DNA of 64,000 nucleotides, taken from assembly GCF_000426645.1 (NCBI RefSeq), contig NZ_AUFT01000011.1, forward strand, positions 1 through 64,000. The letters run 5' to 3'. The notes under the pieces were generated by a model that saw only the letters and a list, made by a program, of their open reading frames with translations, had not been told where the DNA came from and did no database searches. Positions within the stretch are counted from its first letter, which is position 1. Each line of letters begins with the position of its first letter. This stretch comes from Nakamurella lactea DSM 19367 (GTDB lineage Bacteria; Actinomycetota; Actinomycetes; Mycobacteriales; Nakamurellaceae). Positions 1-9,750 of the stretch are shown here, in pieces. The position numbers and the translations under genes were made by a program.

Positions 1-1034
1 GTCTGCTGTCGATGTCATCGTGAATACCTGCCGTCCTATCGCTGAACCGGGAAGGGCGGCACGCGCCGGTCGGGCGGGCGGACAAGACAGTGACGGGGCC
101 TCTGGCCAGGCTCCTATAAGGTCACGACGCCCGTCCGGCAGGTGCCGAATACGCCACCACACCAGCCCGGACGACACATCCCGTTCAGGACACCACGGTC
201 AGTCAGAGCAAGAGTCAGACCGGACCAGCGCGGCAGCACCACCATCCTCACTGTCAAAGCAGCACCGCATAGCCCAGCACCGGCAACTCTCCGCGCTCGT
301 TTCCACTCGCGACGCCACCAGGACCTGCGTCGGCGGTGGCATTCAGTGCGACGGCCGCCACCAGCTGCGGAGATCGACTTCCGCAGCACCTGCAGGTTCC
401 CCCCCGACTTGCCCCGGTGGTCACCAATGCCAGCCCGGCCACGTCATCGTTTGACGGCTGCTGCCGCGCCACTGCGGGGCAACAGCAACAGCGGCCACCG
501 CACCCACGCATGCCTGCAGCATCGAGGTACACACCCGAGTGCGTATCCACCGACCGCACCGAGTCAGAACAAGGCCTGGAATTCTGAAAGTGCCCCGGCG
601 ACAAACTTGCGGGCATCGGCCTTACACGACAGCATCAACTACAGGCAGGCAGGCAGGCGCCGGGCCGGCCCCCTGACGCTCCCCAGACCTCAAGTATTGG
701 ATGAAGCTGTCGTCGCGCGGCCGAGAGGAGCGTCGAGGAGTGTGTGAGACTCCGGTGGACGAAAGCGGCGCTGAGGTGAGGGGTCTCTGATGGCGGGCAC
801 GGTCCACGAAGTCCTCAGCAGTTACGACCCTCGGGCGGGCGCGAGCAATGCTGAGTCGTCCCTCGCGACGCCGCTGGAGGAGCGGTGCGGGCGCGAAGGC
901 GACAGACCGGCAGCGCCAGAGTTGGCAGAAGCGCAGAGCCGCCGCTCGGCGGCGACGCGCGGCTCTGACTGCGGGACACGCAACGCCATGTTCGGCAGAC
1001 TGAGCTCCACCTTCGAGTCTCGTAAAGGAACAAC
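1..1034. other. No confident gene; region upstream of hsdM
   Basis: High-GC sequence in which open frames exist on both strands but none has a convincing start with a ribosome-binding site or a recognisable product. There is a short tandem CAGG-like stretch near 640-655. The last 20 bases contain AAAGGAA, the ribosome-binding site of hsdM. It may be decayed coding sequence or a regulatory flank. Confidence 0.4.
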
Positions 1035-2780
1035 GTGAGCACACTCGGTAGCTTCATCTGGTCGATCGCTGACCAGCTCCGGGGGCCTTATCGCCCCAAC
1101 CAGTACGGAGCGGTGATCCTCCCGTTCACGATCCTGCGACGCCTCGACTGCATCCTCGAACCCGACCGGGACGCCGTCCGCGAGCTTGCCGCTAAGTACA
1201 AGAACCCCAACCGACTCAAGGTTGAGGTGGCCAAGGCCACCGGGCGGCCGTTCTACAACACGTCGAACTACTCGTTCACCAATCTCCTAGCCGACGCTGA
1301 TGGTCTAGCTGACAACCTCACGGACTACCTCGATCGCTTCTCCGCCGACGTCGACGTGTTCGAGTACTTCGACTTCAAGAAGGAGATCCTGGCGCTCGAG
1401 AAGGCCGGACTCCTGCGCGAGATCGTCAAGGCGTTCGGGGCGGTCGACCTACACCCCAAAGCGGTGTCCAACTCGGACATGGGGGACGCGTTCGAGTACA
1501 TCATCCGGAAGTTCAACGAGGCCGCGAACGAGACATCTGGTGACCACTACACGCCACGTGACGCGATCCGGCTGCTGGTCGACCTGCTCTTCGCCGAGGA
1601 GGACGCCGGTCTGAGCGAGCCCGGCATCGTCCGGTCGCTGTATGACCCGACCGCAGGCACCGGCGGCATGCTCTCCCTGGCCGAGGAGCACCTGCTCGCG
1701 CAGAACCCGGATGCGCGGCTCAGCCTGTTTGGCCAGGAGTACAACCCGCAGTCCTACGCGATCTGCAAGTCCGACATGCTCGCCAAGGGCAATGACGCAA
1801 CCAACATTGCGTTCGGCAACACGCTCACCGATGACGCGTTCAAGGGTCGCCAGTTCGACTTCTGTATGTCGAACCCGCCCTACGGCGTCGATTGGAAGCA
1901 GTACGCCAAGACGGTCACGAAGGAACGCAACGAAGCGGGCCCCTACGGACGCTTCGCGCCAGGCCTTCCGGCGACCTCAGATGGGCAGATGCTCTTCCTG
2001 CTGCACCTCGCCCACAAGATGCGCGCGCCCGAGGATGGCGGAGGTCGCGTCGGCATCGTGATGAACGGTTCGCCGCTGTTCAACGGCGGAGCCGAGTCGG
2101 GACCGTCCAACATCCGCAGGTGGCTGCTGGAGAACGACCTTGTCGAGGCGATCGTCGCGCTGCCGACCAACATGTTCTTCAACACTGGCATCGCTACCTA
2201 CATCTGGATCCTCGATAACTCGAAACACCAGGACCGCAAGGGCAAGGTGCAACTGATCGATGGCACGTCATTCTGGACCAAGATGCGCAAGAACCTCGGG
2301 TCAAAGGGCCGCGAGATCAGCGACGACGACCGCACCCAAGTGGTGCGCTTGTACGCCGATTTCACCGATGCCGACCCGGATTTCTCAAAGGTGCTACGCA
2401 ACAACGAATTCGGCTACTGGACCATCACCGTCGAGTGGCCTCTGCTGGAGGACGACGGCAAGCCCGTGGTTGATCGCAAGGGCAAGCCGAAGGCCGACGC
2501 CAAGAAGCGCGACACCGAGAACGTCCCGTTCACCTACGGGGGCTCGGCCGCCGGCGCCTCGGCGCAGCTCGAGGTGATCCAGGCCTATTTCGACGCCGAG
2601 GTGAAGCCGTACGCCCCTGACGCCTGGATCGACTGGGCCAAGGTCAAGACCGGCTACGAGATCCCCTTCACCCGCCACTTCTACAAATACGCCCCACCCC
2701 GCCCCCTCGCCGAGATCGACGCCGATCTCGAAAAGCAGGTCGCCAAGATCCTCGACCTGCTCCATAAGGTAGAGGGATGA
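1035..2780 (+). CDS. hsdM: Type I restriction-modification system, modification subunit HsdM
   Basis: Adenine-N6 DNA methyltransferase subunit of a type I restriction-modification enzyme. It binds S-adenosylmethionine and methylates the site chosen by HsdS. The 581-residue protein has an N-terminal HsdM bundle (about 1-140), then the N6-methylase fold with motif I DPTAGTGG at 204-211 and the catalytic motif IV NPPY at 280-283. Length is normal for the family. The GTG start follows AAAGGAA at good spacing. Its stop overlaps the hsdS start by four bases (ATGA), so the three hsd genes form one translationally coupled operon. Nothing looks broken, so the methylase should be active. Confidence 0.96.
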   Translation: MSTLGSFIWSIADQLRGPYRPNQYGAVILPFTILRRLDCILEPDRDAVRELAAKYKNPNRLKVEVAKATGRPFYNTSNYSFTNLLADADGLADNLTDYLDRFSADVDVFEYFDFKKEILALEKAGLLREIVKAFGAVDLHPKAVSNSDMGDAFEYIIRKFNEAANETSGDHYTPRDAIRLLVDLLFAEEDAGLSEPGIVRSLYDPTAGTGGMLSLAEEHLLAQNPDARLSLFGQEYNPQSYAICKSDMLAKGNDATNIAFGNTLTDDAFKGRQFDFCMSNPPYGVDWKQYAKTVTKERNEAGPYGRFAPGLPATSDGQMLFLLHLAHKMRAPEDGGGRVGIVMNGSPLFNGGAESGPSNIRRWLLENDLVEAIVALPTNMFFNTGIATYIWILDNSKHQDRKGKVQLIDGTSFWTKMRKNLGSKGREISDDDRTQVVRLYADFTDADPDFSKVLRNNEFGYWTITVEWPLLEDDGKPVVDRKGKPKADAKKRDTENVPFTYGGSAAGASAQLEVIQAYFDAEVKPYAPDAWIDWAKVKTGYEIPFTRHFYKYAPPRPLAEIDADLEKQVAKILDLLHKVEG

Positions 2781-3991
2781 CCGGCTCAGTACGCCTCAAA
2801 TGGCTGCTCTCGGAGTCCGATGTGAGGGCGAAGACGGCTGCGGAGACGTTGCCGTTGCTGTCGGTCTCGATCAGCTGGGGTGTCCGGCGTCGCGAGGCGT
2901 CAGACGGGACCACGCGAGCTGCGTCGGAGGATCTATCCAACTACAAAGTCTGTCGCGCGGGTGACCTCGTCATCAACCGAATGCGCGCGTTCCAGGGCGC
3001 GCTCGGTATCGCCCCGGAAGACGGGGTCGTGAGCCCGGACTATGCCGTGTTGCGAGTCGACCCGAAGGTCGACAAACGGTGGCTGAACTATTACCTCTCC
3101 AGCGGATCGACCGTTTCAACCATGGCCAGCATAGTGCGCGGCATCGGTGGCACGGAGGCTGGGAACGTCCGGACTCCTCGTCTGAACGTCAGCGACCTGC
3201 AATCGATGAATGCTCCTCTAGTGTCGGAAGAGGAGCAGCGCGCGATTGCCGACTACCTCGACCGCGAGACGGCCCGCATCGACACGCTCATCAAGGAGCA
3301 GCAACGCCTGATCGAGATGCTCGACGAGCGGCGCGTCGCCGTCATGAATCGTGCGGTTCGTCAAGGGATCCGCGGGAACTTACGTCTTCGACCCCATGAT
3401 GATCCGTCCATCGGGTCGATTCCAGAGGGCTGGCAGGCGTTCCCGCTTCGCCGCCTTGCAACTTCGCTCGACGGCGCTCGAATCCCCCTCAGCGCCGAAG
3501 ATCGAGCCCTCCGGCAAGGTCCGTATCCGTACTACGGTGCGACCGCAATCATCGACCGTGTTGATGATTTCCTGTTCGACGAACCGCTCGTACTCGTGGC
3601 CGAGGATGGATTCGGTCTTTTGTTCCGATCTAAACCGATTGCTGTCGCCGTTGACGGGAAGATATGGGTGAACAACCATGCGCATGTGTTGAGAGCCAAC
3701 GATGTCCCCGCGCCCCTTCTGGCAGCGAGAATCGAAGTCGAGGACGTTGCGCCGTATCTCTCGGGATCTCGTCAACCAAAGTTCACCGCGGGTGCACTTA
3801 AAGGCATGCGACTCTCATTCCCACCTCCAGAAGAGTGGCAGGAGATTCTGGATTACCTCGACGGCGAGACTGGAAAGATTGACACCCTCATCGAAGAGAC
3901 CGAAAGATTCTTAGGACTCGCCCGAGAGCGCCGGTCAGCCATCATCACCGCTGCTGTGACCGGTCAGATCGACGTACGGGGAGTGGCGTGA
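2777..3991 (+). CDS. hsdS: Type I restriction-modification system, specificity subunit HsdS
   Basis: DNA-recognition subunit that gives HsdM and HsdR their sequence specificity. The 404 residues show the usual two-half layout: a first target-recognition domain (about 1-150), a conserved helical spacer (EEEQRAIADYLDRE onward, about 153-195), a second target-recognition domain, and a second helical repeat (PEEWQEILDYLDGE, about 350-395). The two helical repeats are clearly related to each other, as expected for the pseudo-symmetric subunit. The target domains are the variable part and I cannot infer the recognised site. The gene overlaps hsdM by four bases and hsdR by one base (TGATG). Confidence 0.94.
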   Translation: MTGSVRLKWLLSESDVRAKTAAETLPLLSVSISWGVRRREASDGTTRAASEDLSNYKVCRAGDLVINRMRAFQGALGIAPEDGVVSPDYAVLRVDPKVDKRWLNYYLSSGSTVSTMASIVRGIGGTEAGNVRTPRLNVSDLQSMNAPLVSEEEQRAIADYLDRETARIDTLIKEQQRLIEMLDERRVAVMNRAVRQGIRGNLRLRPHDDPSIGSIPEGWQAFPLRRLATSLDGARIPLSAEDRALRQGPYPYYGATAIIDRVDDFLFDEPLVLVAEDGFGLLFRSKPIAVAVDGKIWVNNHAHVLRANDVPAPLLAARIEVEDVAPYLSGSRQPKFTAGALKGMRLSFPPPEEWQEILDYLDGETGKIDTLIEETERFLGLARERRSAIITAAVTGQIDVRGVA

Positions 3992-6900
3992 TGGCGGATC
4001 ACAACGAAGTCGTCTTCGAGACCGAGATCTGCGCGCACCTCGAGGCCCACGGTTGGCTGTACTCGGCAAACGACGCCGACTATGACAGGGAGCGCGCCCT
4101 GTTCCCGGACGATCTGTTCGCCTGGTTGGACGAGACGCAACAGGCGGCATACGCGAAGGCTTTGAAGGCTGCGGGGTCGCAGGCGAAGTTCCTCGACGTC
4201 CTGGTTGCTGCGCTCGATAAACCGCTCGAGCATGGTGGCGGGACGTTGAACATCTTGCGCAATGGGGTGCAGTACATCGGTGGTGGCCGGTTGAAGATGG
4301 CCCAGTTCCGTCCGGAGACCAGCCTGAACGAGACGACGAACGCCGAATACGCGGCGATGCGGGTCCGGGTGATGCGGCAGGTGCACTTCTCCACCGCCGA
4401 CAAGCGCAGCATCGACCTGGTCTTCTTCGTCAACGGCATCCCGGTGGCCACGGTCGAGCTGAAGACCGACTTCACCCAGTCGCTGGACGAGGCGATCAAC
4501 CAGTACAAGAAGGACCGCAACCCGATCACCAACGGCCGCACGGAGCCGCTGCTGTCGTTCGGACACCGGGCACTGGTGCACTTCGCCGTGTCGAACGACC
4601 TGGCCGCGATGACCACCAAGCTCGAAGGAGAAAAGACCCACTTCTTGCCGTTCAACGTCGGCTTCGACAGCGGCAAGGGCAACCCGCCGGGAGCAGACGG
4701 GAAGTCAGCGACGGCGTACCTGTGGGAGCGAGTCTGGGAAAAGGACTCTTGGCTCAACATCATCGGCCGACTGATGATCGTGGAGACCAGGGAAGAGTGG
4801 GACATCGCCACGGGGACGTCGACGCGGCGGATGAGCATGCTGTTTCCACGCTTCCACCAGTGGGAGGCCGTGACAAACATCGTCGCGGCCGTCACCGAGG
4901 AGGGCGTGGGCCAGCGCTACTTGATCGAGCACTCGGCTGGCTCGGGGAAGACGAACACCATCGCCTGGACCGCGCACCGTCTGGCGCGGCTGCATATCGC
5001 GGACAAGAAGGTCTTCGACTCGGTCATTGTGGTCGTGGACCGCACGGTGCTTGATGGGCAACTGCAGGACGCGATTCGGCAGATCGACGGCTCCGGGAAG
5101 ATCGTGGCGACGATCAGCCCGGAGGATGTCCGTAAGGCTGGTGCGAAGTCCAAGTCCAGCCTGTTGGCGACCGCGTTGAAGAACGGCGAGTTGATCATCG
5201 CTGTGACCGTGCAGACGTTCCCGTTCGCGCTGGATGAGATCCGCGCGGACGAGGGTTTGAAGGGCAAGCGGTTCGCCGTGATCGCCGACGAAGCGCACTC
5301 CTCACAGTCGGGGCAGATCTCCTCGAAGCTCAAGCAGGTCCTGACGGCCGAAGAGGTCAAGGAGATCGAGGAGGGCGGCGAGGTCGATGTCGAGTCGATC
5401 CTGGCCTCGGAGATGACCGATCGGGCCGAGTCGCAGAACATCTCCTACCTTGCGTTCACGGCGACTCCGAAGAACAAGACGCTCGAGCTGTTCGGCCGCA
5501 AGGGCCCTGACGGCAAGCCGGCCGACTTCCACCTCTACTCGATGAAGCAGGCGATCGAGGAGGAGTACATCCTGGACGTCCTGAAGGGGTACCAGTCCTA
5601 CGACACCGCTCTGCAGATCGCGGGGAACGCTGCATCTGGCGACAAGGACGTTGACGAGGCAGCCGCCCGCAAGGGCCTGATGCGATGGGTGCAGCTGCAC
5701 CCGACAAACATCAGTCAGAAGATCCAGATCATCATCGAGCACTTCCACGCCAATGTTGCGCACCTGCTGGAGGGCAAGGCGAAGGCGATGGTTGTGACCG
5801 GCTCGCGCAAGGCGGCGGTGAAGTACAAGAAGGCGATCGATGCCTACATCGCCAAGCGGGTGGCCGACGACGCGTCATACAACTACCGGACGCTCGTTGC
5901 GTTCTCCGGTTCGGTGTCGATGGACGAGGATGAGGAGTGGGGCCAGGACTGGGGGCCCGCGCCGACAAAGGATGACGAGTTCACCGAGGGCAATATGAAC
6001 CCCGGTGCCGGCGCGGATCTGGCGGCCGCGTTCAAGGGTGAGACGTACAAGATCATGCTGGTCGCCAACAAGTTCCAGACCGGCTTTGACCAGCCCTTGC
6101 TCTCGGCGATGTACGTCGACAAGAAGCTCTCCGGCGTCACCGCCGTGCAGACGCTCTCGCGGCTCAACCGGACGCACCGCGCCGCAAGTGGGGAGCGCAA
6201 GCGCAAGACGTTCGTCATCGACTTCGTTAACAAGCCCGAGGACATCAGGACCTCCTTCGAGCCGTACTTCAAGAACGCCACTCTGGAGACCGAGACCGAC
6301 CCGTACGTCGTCATCCACCTGGCCACCAAGCTCGCTCAGGCCGGGATCTACAGTGACGACGACGTCCGCAAGGTCGCCGAACTGTGGGTCGCCCGCAAGG
6401 GCAACAACGCGCTGTCGGCGGCGATCAGCCCCGCCCAGCACGCCTTCAAGAAGCGCTACGCCCAAGCGATCGAGGCCGACGACAAGGTCACGCTCAACAC
6501 CCTCGACCTGTTCCGCAAGGACGTCGCCACCTACGTTCGGCTCTATGACTTCATGAGTCAGATCGTCGACTACGGTGACCCGCGCTTGGAGATGCTGTCC
6601 ATCTTCCTGCGGCTTCTCGAAAAGGTCATCGCAGCGACGGCCTGGGCGGCCGAAGTCGACCTGTCCGACGTCGTCCTCGTCGGGGTGAAGCACAGCAAGG
6701 CAACTGCGGTCGACATCGCGTTGACTGGTGACGGCGAGCTCAAGGGCATCAGCGGTGCCGGAACCGGGACGAACAAGGAAGCGAAGTACGTCGCCTTGCA
6801 GGTAGTCATCGACAAGATGAACGACCTCTTCGGGGCCGAGGCATTCGCCCAGTCTCAGGTCGAAGAGTTCCTGCAGGGACTGCTGATGCGTTTGCAGGCC

Positions 6901-7122
6901 GACCCCGACCTGGTGAAGCAGACACGCGTGAACTCCAAGAAGCAGTTCATCGAGTCGCAGGACTTCCGGACCGCCGTCATCGAAGCAATCGCTGACAACC
7001 AAGGCGCCCACAACACCATGGCCGACTACTTCTTCAGCGACGGCCCCGGCGTCACCGGAGTCGTCCTGGCGCTCGCCGATGCCTTCTACGAAACTGCGAT
7101 CGACAAGCCGGTCAGCGCCTGA
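3991..7122 (+). CDS. hsdR: Type I restriction-modification system, restriction subunit HsdR
   Basis: Motor and nuclease subunit that translocates and cuts unmodified DNA. The protein is about 1043 residues. It starts with an HSDR_N nuclease domain whose PD-(D/E)xK residues are visible (D of SIDLVFF near 142, and E and K of VELKTDF near 156 and 158). An SF2 helicase motor follows, with Walker A HSAGSGKT near 314-321, the DEAH box ADEAHSSQSG and motif III AFTATPKNK. A helical C-terminal region follows. I chose ATG 3991, which overlaps the hsdS stop as TGATG; a GTG one codon upstream (3988) is also possible. All catalytic signatures are intact. Confidence 0.95.
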   Translation: MADHNEVVFETEICAHLEAHGWLYSANDADYDRERALFPDDLFAWLDETQQAAYAKALKAAGSQAKFLDVLVAALDKPLEHGGGTLNILRNGVQYIGGGRLKMAQFRPETSLNETTNAEYAAMRVRVMRQVHFSTADKRSIDLVFFVNGIPVATVELKTDFTQSLDEAINQYKKDRNPITNGRTEPLLSFGHRALVHFAVSNDLAAMTTKLEGEKTHFLPFNVGFDSGKGNPPGADGKSATAYLWERVWEKDSWLNIIGRLMIVETREEWDIATGTSTRRMSMLFPRFHQWEAVTNIVAAVTEEGVGQRYLIEHSAGSGKTNTIAWTAHRLARLHIADKKVFDSVIVVVDRTVLDGQLQDAIRQIDGSGKIVATISPEDVRKAGAKSKSSLLATALKNGELIIAVTVQTFPFALDEIRADEGLKGKRFAVIADEAHSSQSGQISSKLKQVLTAEEVKEIEEGGEVDVESILASEMTDRAESQNISYLAFTATPKNKTLELFGRKGPDGKPADFHLYSMKQAIEEEYILDVLKGYQSYDTALQIAGNAASGDKDVDEAAARKGLMRWVQLHPTNISQKIQIIIEHFHANVAHLLEGKAKAMVVTGSRKAAVKYKKAIDAYIAKRVADDASYNYRTLVAFSGSVSMDEDEEWGQDWGPAPTKDDEFTEGNMNPGAGADLAAAFKGETYKIMLVANKFQTGFDQPLLSAMYVDKKLSGVTAVQTLSRLNRTHRAASGERKRKTFVIDFVNKPEDIRTSFEPYFKNATLETETDPYVVIHLATKLAQAGIYSDDDVRKVAELWVARKGNNALSAAISPAQHAFKKRYAQAIEADDKVTLNTLDLFRKDVATYVRLYDFMSQIVDYGDPRLEMLSIFLRLLEKVIAATAWAAEVDLSDVVLVGVKHSKATAVDIALTGDGELKGISGAGTGTNKEAKYVALQVVIDKMNDLFGAEAFAQSQVEEFLQGLLMRLQADPDLVKQTRVNSKKQFIESQDFRTAVIEAIADNQGAHNTMADYFFSDGPGVTGVVLALADAFYETAIDKPVSA

Positions 7123-7290
7123 TCACCCGCAGGCTTATTGCGATATCGCTCAGCCACGAGCGCGCGGACTGCCTTCAGGATGTCTGCGGCGTCGCCATTG
7201 ATCCCATCAACTAGATGGTTAAATACGTAGTACCGCAGCACATTTCGTTCGGGTATTGGTTCGCAAACCGAAGCCGGACCTGAATCTTCC

Positions 7291-7317
7291 GGCGTGTCCG
7301 GAGTCTCCGGACACGCC
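7291..7317. repeat. Perfect 12-bp inverted repeat (hairpin)
   Basis: GGCGTGTCCGGA, a 3-base loop GTC, then TCCGGACACGCC. It lies about 170 bp after the hsdR stop and about 60 bp before the next start. There is no T-run, so it could be a Rho-independent-like hairpin without a tail, or an operator for the downstream gene. Confidence 0.6.
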
Positions 7318-7375
7318 AGGTCAACTAGGCTCCCACGAATCATTGATTCATCGGCACAGCCTCGAGGGGGAAGCA

Positions 7376-7975
7376 GTGAAGACCAAAGACATCGCCCGGC
7401 AGCAAGGTTTTGACGGCCGGGAATTCGACGCCTGGTTCAGCCAGTCCGGTTATCCGCACCGCACACTGATGATGGGTGGTTTGGAGGTCGATTCTTCGGT
7501 CAGTGTCGACGACGTCGTGGCGGCTTTCCGCACCCACCAATCGGAACAAGCCAGCCAGCGCACCCAACAGGAGGCCGATCAGGAGCAGGAGCAAGCCCGA
7601 ATCTGGCAAGCAATCTCGGAAATGCAGATCACCACCGGATTCAGCTTCGAGGGGTACCGCATCACCCGGTACGCCGGCTACATCTCCGGCGACAGCGCAG
7701 TCCAGGTTGACCGGGGAACCTATGGGATCTTCTCCTCGGCTACCGATCCTGGTGCGGCCCTGATGAACTCGATGGGTCAAATCAGGCAGAACGCACTCAT
7801 CGAGATGAAGGTCGAAGCCGTTCAGCAGGGCTGCAACGCCATCATCGGCGTCGACTTCGACTACCTGAACCTAGCGCCGGAGACAGCGGGTTCCAACGGC
7901 GGCGTGGTCTACCTGCCCTACGTCTTCGGGGTGACCGCCAACGGAACCGCGGTTAGCATCGAGAAGGAAGCGTAG
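7376..7975 (+). CDS. YbjQ-like (DUF74, heavy-metal-binding fold) protein
   Basis: A 199-residue protein. The C-terminal ~110 residues match the YbjQ/DUF74 fold: a G-F-x-F-x-G-Y-x-I opening, then long Ala/Ile/Gln-rich helices (ALMNSMGQIRQNALIEM) and the NAIIGVDFDY strand. The family is annotated as putative heavy-metal binding, but its biochemical role is not known. The N-terminal ~70 residues look like a small helical domain followed by a charged Glu/Gln-rich coiled-coil stretch. I place the start at GTG 7376 because GAGGGGGAAGC lies just upstream; the frame stays open further back to 7256 but without a ribosome site. It is the first gene after the hsd operon, separated by a hairpin, so it is probably transcribed on its own. 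Confidence 0.7.
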   Translation: MKTKDIARQQGFDGREFDAWFSQSGYPHRTLMMGGLEVDSSVSVDDVVAAFRTHQSEQASQRTQQEADQEQEQARIWQAISEMQITTGFSFEGYRITRYAGYISGDSAVQVDRGTYGIFSSATDPGAALMNSMGQIRQNALIEMKVEAVQQGCNAIIGVDFDYLNLAPETAGSNGGVVYLPYVFGVTANGTAVSIEKEA

Positions 7976-8301
7976 TCATCTCTGAATTCAGTCGAGAGCT
8001 TCATTCGTCCGAAGCGTTCCTCGCGGTGGCTTCGGCCAGGTGATGGTCTGAGCCCCCTTGCAGCGCACCGGGTTGGCGGACCCGGACACCCCGCGCCCCT
8101 CCCGGGCCTTATCAAGCCGCGACACTAGCTGTGGTTTCCGCGACGGAGGCACCGCATCCTGCCGCGGCCACCAGTCCAGATCCGATGGCGAGCGCCAGGA
8201 GACGGCTGAGTGCTGCACGACCTGTCATGGCGCCGTCTCACCACGGGACTGTCCCGCTTGGCTTGACAGCAAGAGTCGCCCGAGGCCGCGAGCCCACTTG
8301 G
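7976..8301. other. Intergenic stretch between convergent genes, nothing recognised
   Basis: About 325 bp between the YbjQ-like gene and the end of the abortive-infection gene. Short frames on both strands lack ribosome sites or recognisable products. A minus-strand frame (7988-8218) reads plausibly as protein but matches nothing I know and may be a remnant. Confidence 0.35.
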
Positions 8302-9102
8302 CTAAGCCGGGCGAGCTGGCTTCTCAATATGGGTGTCAATGAGGAAGCCAGCGATCGCGAACCCCGTGTTGACGGCGAGTTTCGCATGTCGTGGTGCCGG
8401 GCCGGCTGAGCCCTTGCCGCGGCCGTGCGCATCGCTGAGGGCGTTACGCATCCCAGCGAGCCCGCTCACGACGGTCGCGGCTCCACTGAGGATCTGCTTG
8501 ATGATTTGCTCGGTGTGCTGATCAGGTGAGATCTCCATCGCCGCGGCGGCGGTCTTGTACAGCCGGGCTAGATCCCATGCATCCTCGTACGCCACCGACC
8601 GCTCGTCGCAGATGTGCTTGCAGATGCTCTCTAAGGTCGTGCGGGTTGCCGTGATTGCTCCGTCCGGATCAGTGGTCACCTTGGTCAGCGCCGCTCCCCA
8701 GGACTTAGCCACCGCCTGCCAATCCTCCAATTTGGCCAGGCCTTCGCCCGCCGCTGCGGCACCTGGGGTCCCGTCGGCCAGCAGGAGCGATCGCAACCGC
8801 TCGACTTGCCTCTCTGTGGGCATTCCGTGCCTGATGGGGCCGTCGTAGTTGCACAGTTCGAACAAGAACGCTCGCTGCTGCTCCAGAGGCAGTGCGGCAA
8901 GCCCCGTGTCGAACACCTGCCACCGCGACATGCCTCCACCACCCCAGCCCTGGTAGGGGCCGAGCACGTCGGTGTACTCGGCGAAGATGGAGTGCAGTTC
9001 GGGTCCGCTAAAGCCTGTCTCCCTGGCGAACATGTCTGTCGCGAGCTTCACGACCTTGTAGGGCAGGCTGTCGGTTGCGGGCACTGTTTCATTCTTGACC
9101 AT
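8302..9102 (-). CDS. Abortive infection (Abi_C domain) family protein
   Basis: A 266-residue protein. The C-terminal half matches the Abi_C pattern: a helix beginning TRTTLESICKHICDE, then LARLYKTAAAAM, a Gln/Ile-rich helix, GMRNALSDAHGRG, and a closing A-x-L-A-V-N-x-x-x-A-x-F-L motif. Members occur in phage-exclusion and defence loci, and the mechanism is generally unknown. The N-terminal half (about 1-115) is helical and unassigned. I chose ATG 9102 because the frame upstream changes character; there is no clear ribosome site, so the start is tentative. It sits beside a type I restriction system on the same element, which fits a defence role. Confidence 0.7.
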   Translation of the reverse strand: MVKNETVPATDSLPYKVVKLATDMFARETGFSGPELHSIFAEYTDVLGPYQGWGGGGMSRWQVFDTGLAALPLEQQRAFLFELCNYDGPIRHGMPTERQVERLRSLLLADGTPGAAAAGEGLAKLEDWQAVAKSWGAALTKVTTDPDGAITATRTTLESICKHICDERSVAYEDAWDLARLYKTAAAAMEISPDQHTEQIIKQILSGAATVVSGLAGMRNALSDAHGRGKGSAGPAPRHAKLAVNTGFAIAGFLIDTHIEKPARPA

Positions 9103-9384
9103 GAGTTGCCGAACATGAGCCAGAGTCGTGCCCGCAGCGCACCGATGAGGATCAAGGTTCCACCCCCAGGGTGAGAATCGGCGGAGAACTCGACGACTCC
9201 ATCGCCGATCTCGTCGGCGACGAAGACGTATTTGCGTTCGATGGGGCGTTGCGGTGTACCTGCGATCACCCCAGCGACCGGGCAGTAGTTCCGCGGTCCT
9301 GTCGGCCTCAGGAACGATGACCATCAGCTGGCTTTCTCGCCCATCGATGTCGAGACCCTGCAGGGTGTCAACGACAACGCTCAT
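9103..9384 (-). pseudogene. Frameshifted small gene upstream of the Abi gene
   Basis: Two adjacent minus-strand frames both look coding. One opens with ATG at 9384 and reads MSVVVDTLQGLDIDG to about 9270. It then loses protein character just where the +1 frame begins a good stretch (RKYVFVADEIGDGVVEFSA, then an apolar segment LILIGALRARLWLMFG). A single indel near 9270-9290 would join them into a ~95-residue protein. I do not recognise the product. It could be a decayed partner of the Abi gene or a sequencing error. Confidence 0.35.
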
Positions 9385-9750
9385 AAGGATCGCTGAGCCG
9401 CTCCTGGGCGTGACTAGGCGACGCTGACTATGTGGGTCATCCCGTGAACTGTCCCCAAGATTATCGCGGGACTAGGCGCCTACACGGTCAGATCGTCGCC
9501 GATCCCGGCCAGCGTCAGCTGCTTGGCCCCGACCACCTCGGCCAGCCGGGCGCCAGTGGCGGCGAATCGGGCGCCCGGGACGGACGGGGTCCTGACAGTC
9601 CCGGCGTTCCGGTGAGGCAAGCCAGCAGCCGGGCGCCGTCCGGGGACCGTCCGCCCGCCGGACAGCCCAGCAGCTCGAGGACGGTCGTTTCGCGCCTCGG
9701 GCTAGATAACGCTTCGAGGTTACGATCGCGCGAGCGACCCACCCTAGGCC
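9385..9750. other. Intergenic, possible 3' remnant of a gene on the minus strand
   Basis: No complete gene. On the minus strand a frame ending with TAG at 9480-9482 closes with a convincingly protein-like tail (ARLAEVVGAKQLTLAG). Upstream (above about 9590) the frame becomes Arg/Pro/Gly-rich and loses coding character. This may be the C-terminal remnant of a deleted gene. Confidence 0.25.

Noticed and set aside
20-1044. Several frames on both strands in the first kilobase
   Set aside because: None has a start signal or a recognisable product.
7086-7343. Minus-strand frame between hsdR and the YbjQ-like gene
   Set aside because: Reads like protein in part (RYYVFNHLVDG) but runs over the hairpin and into hsdR. 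There is no start signal.
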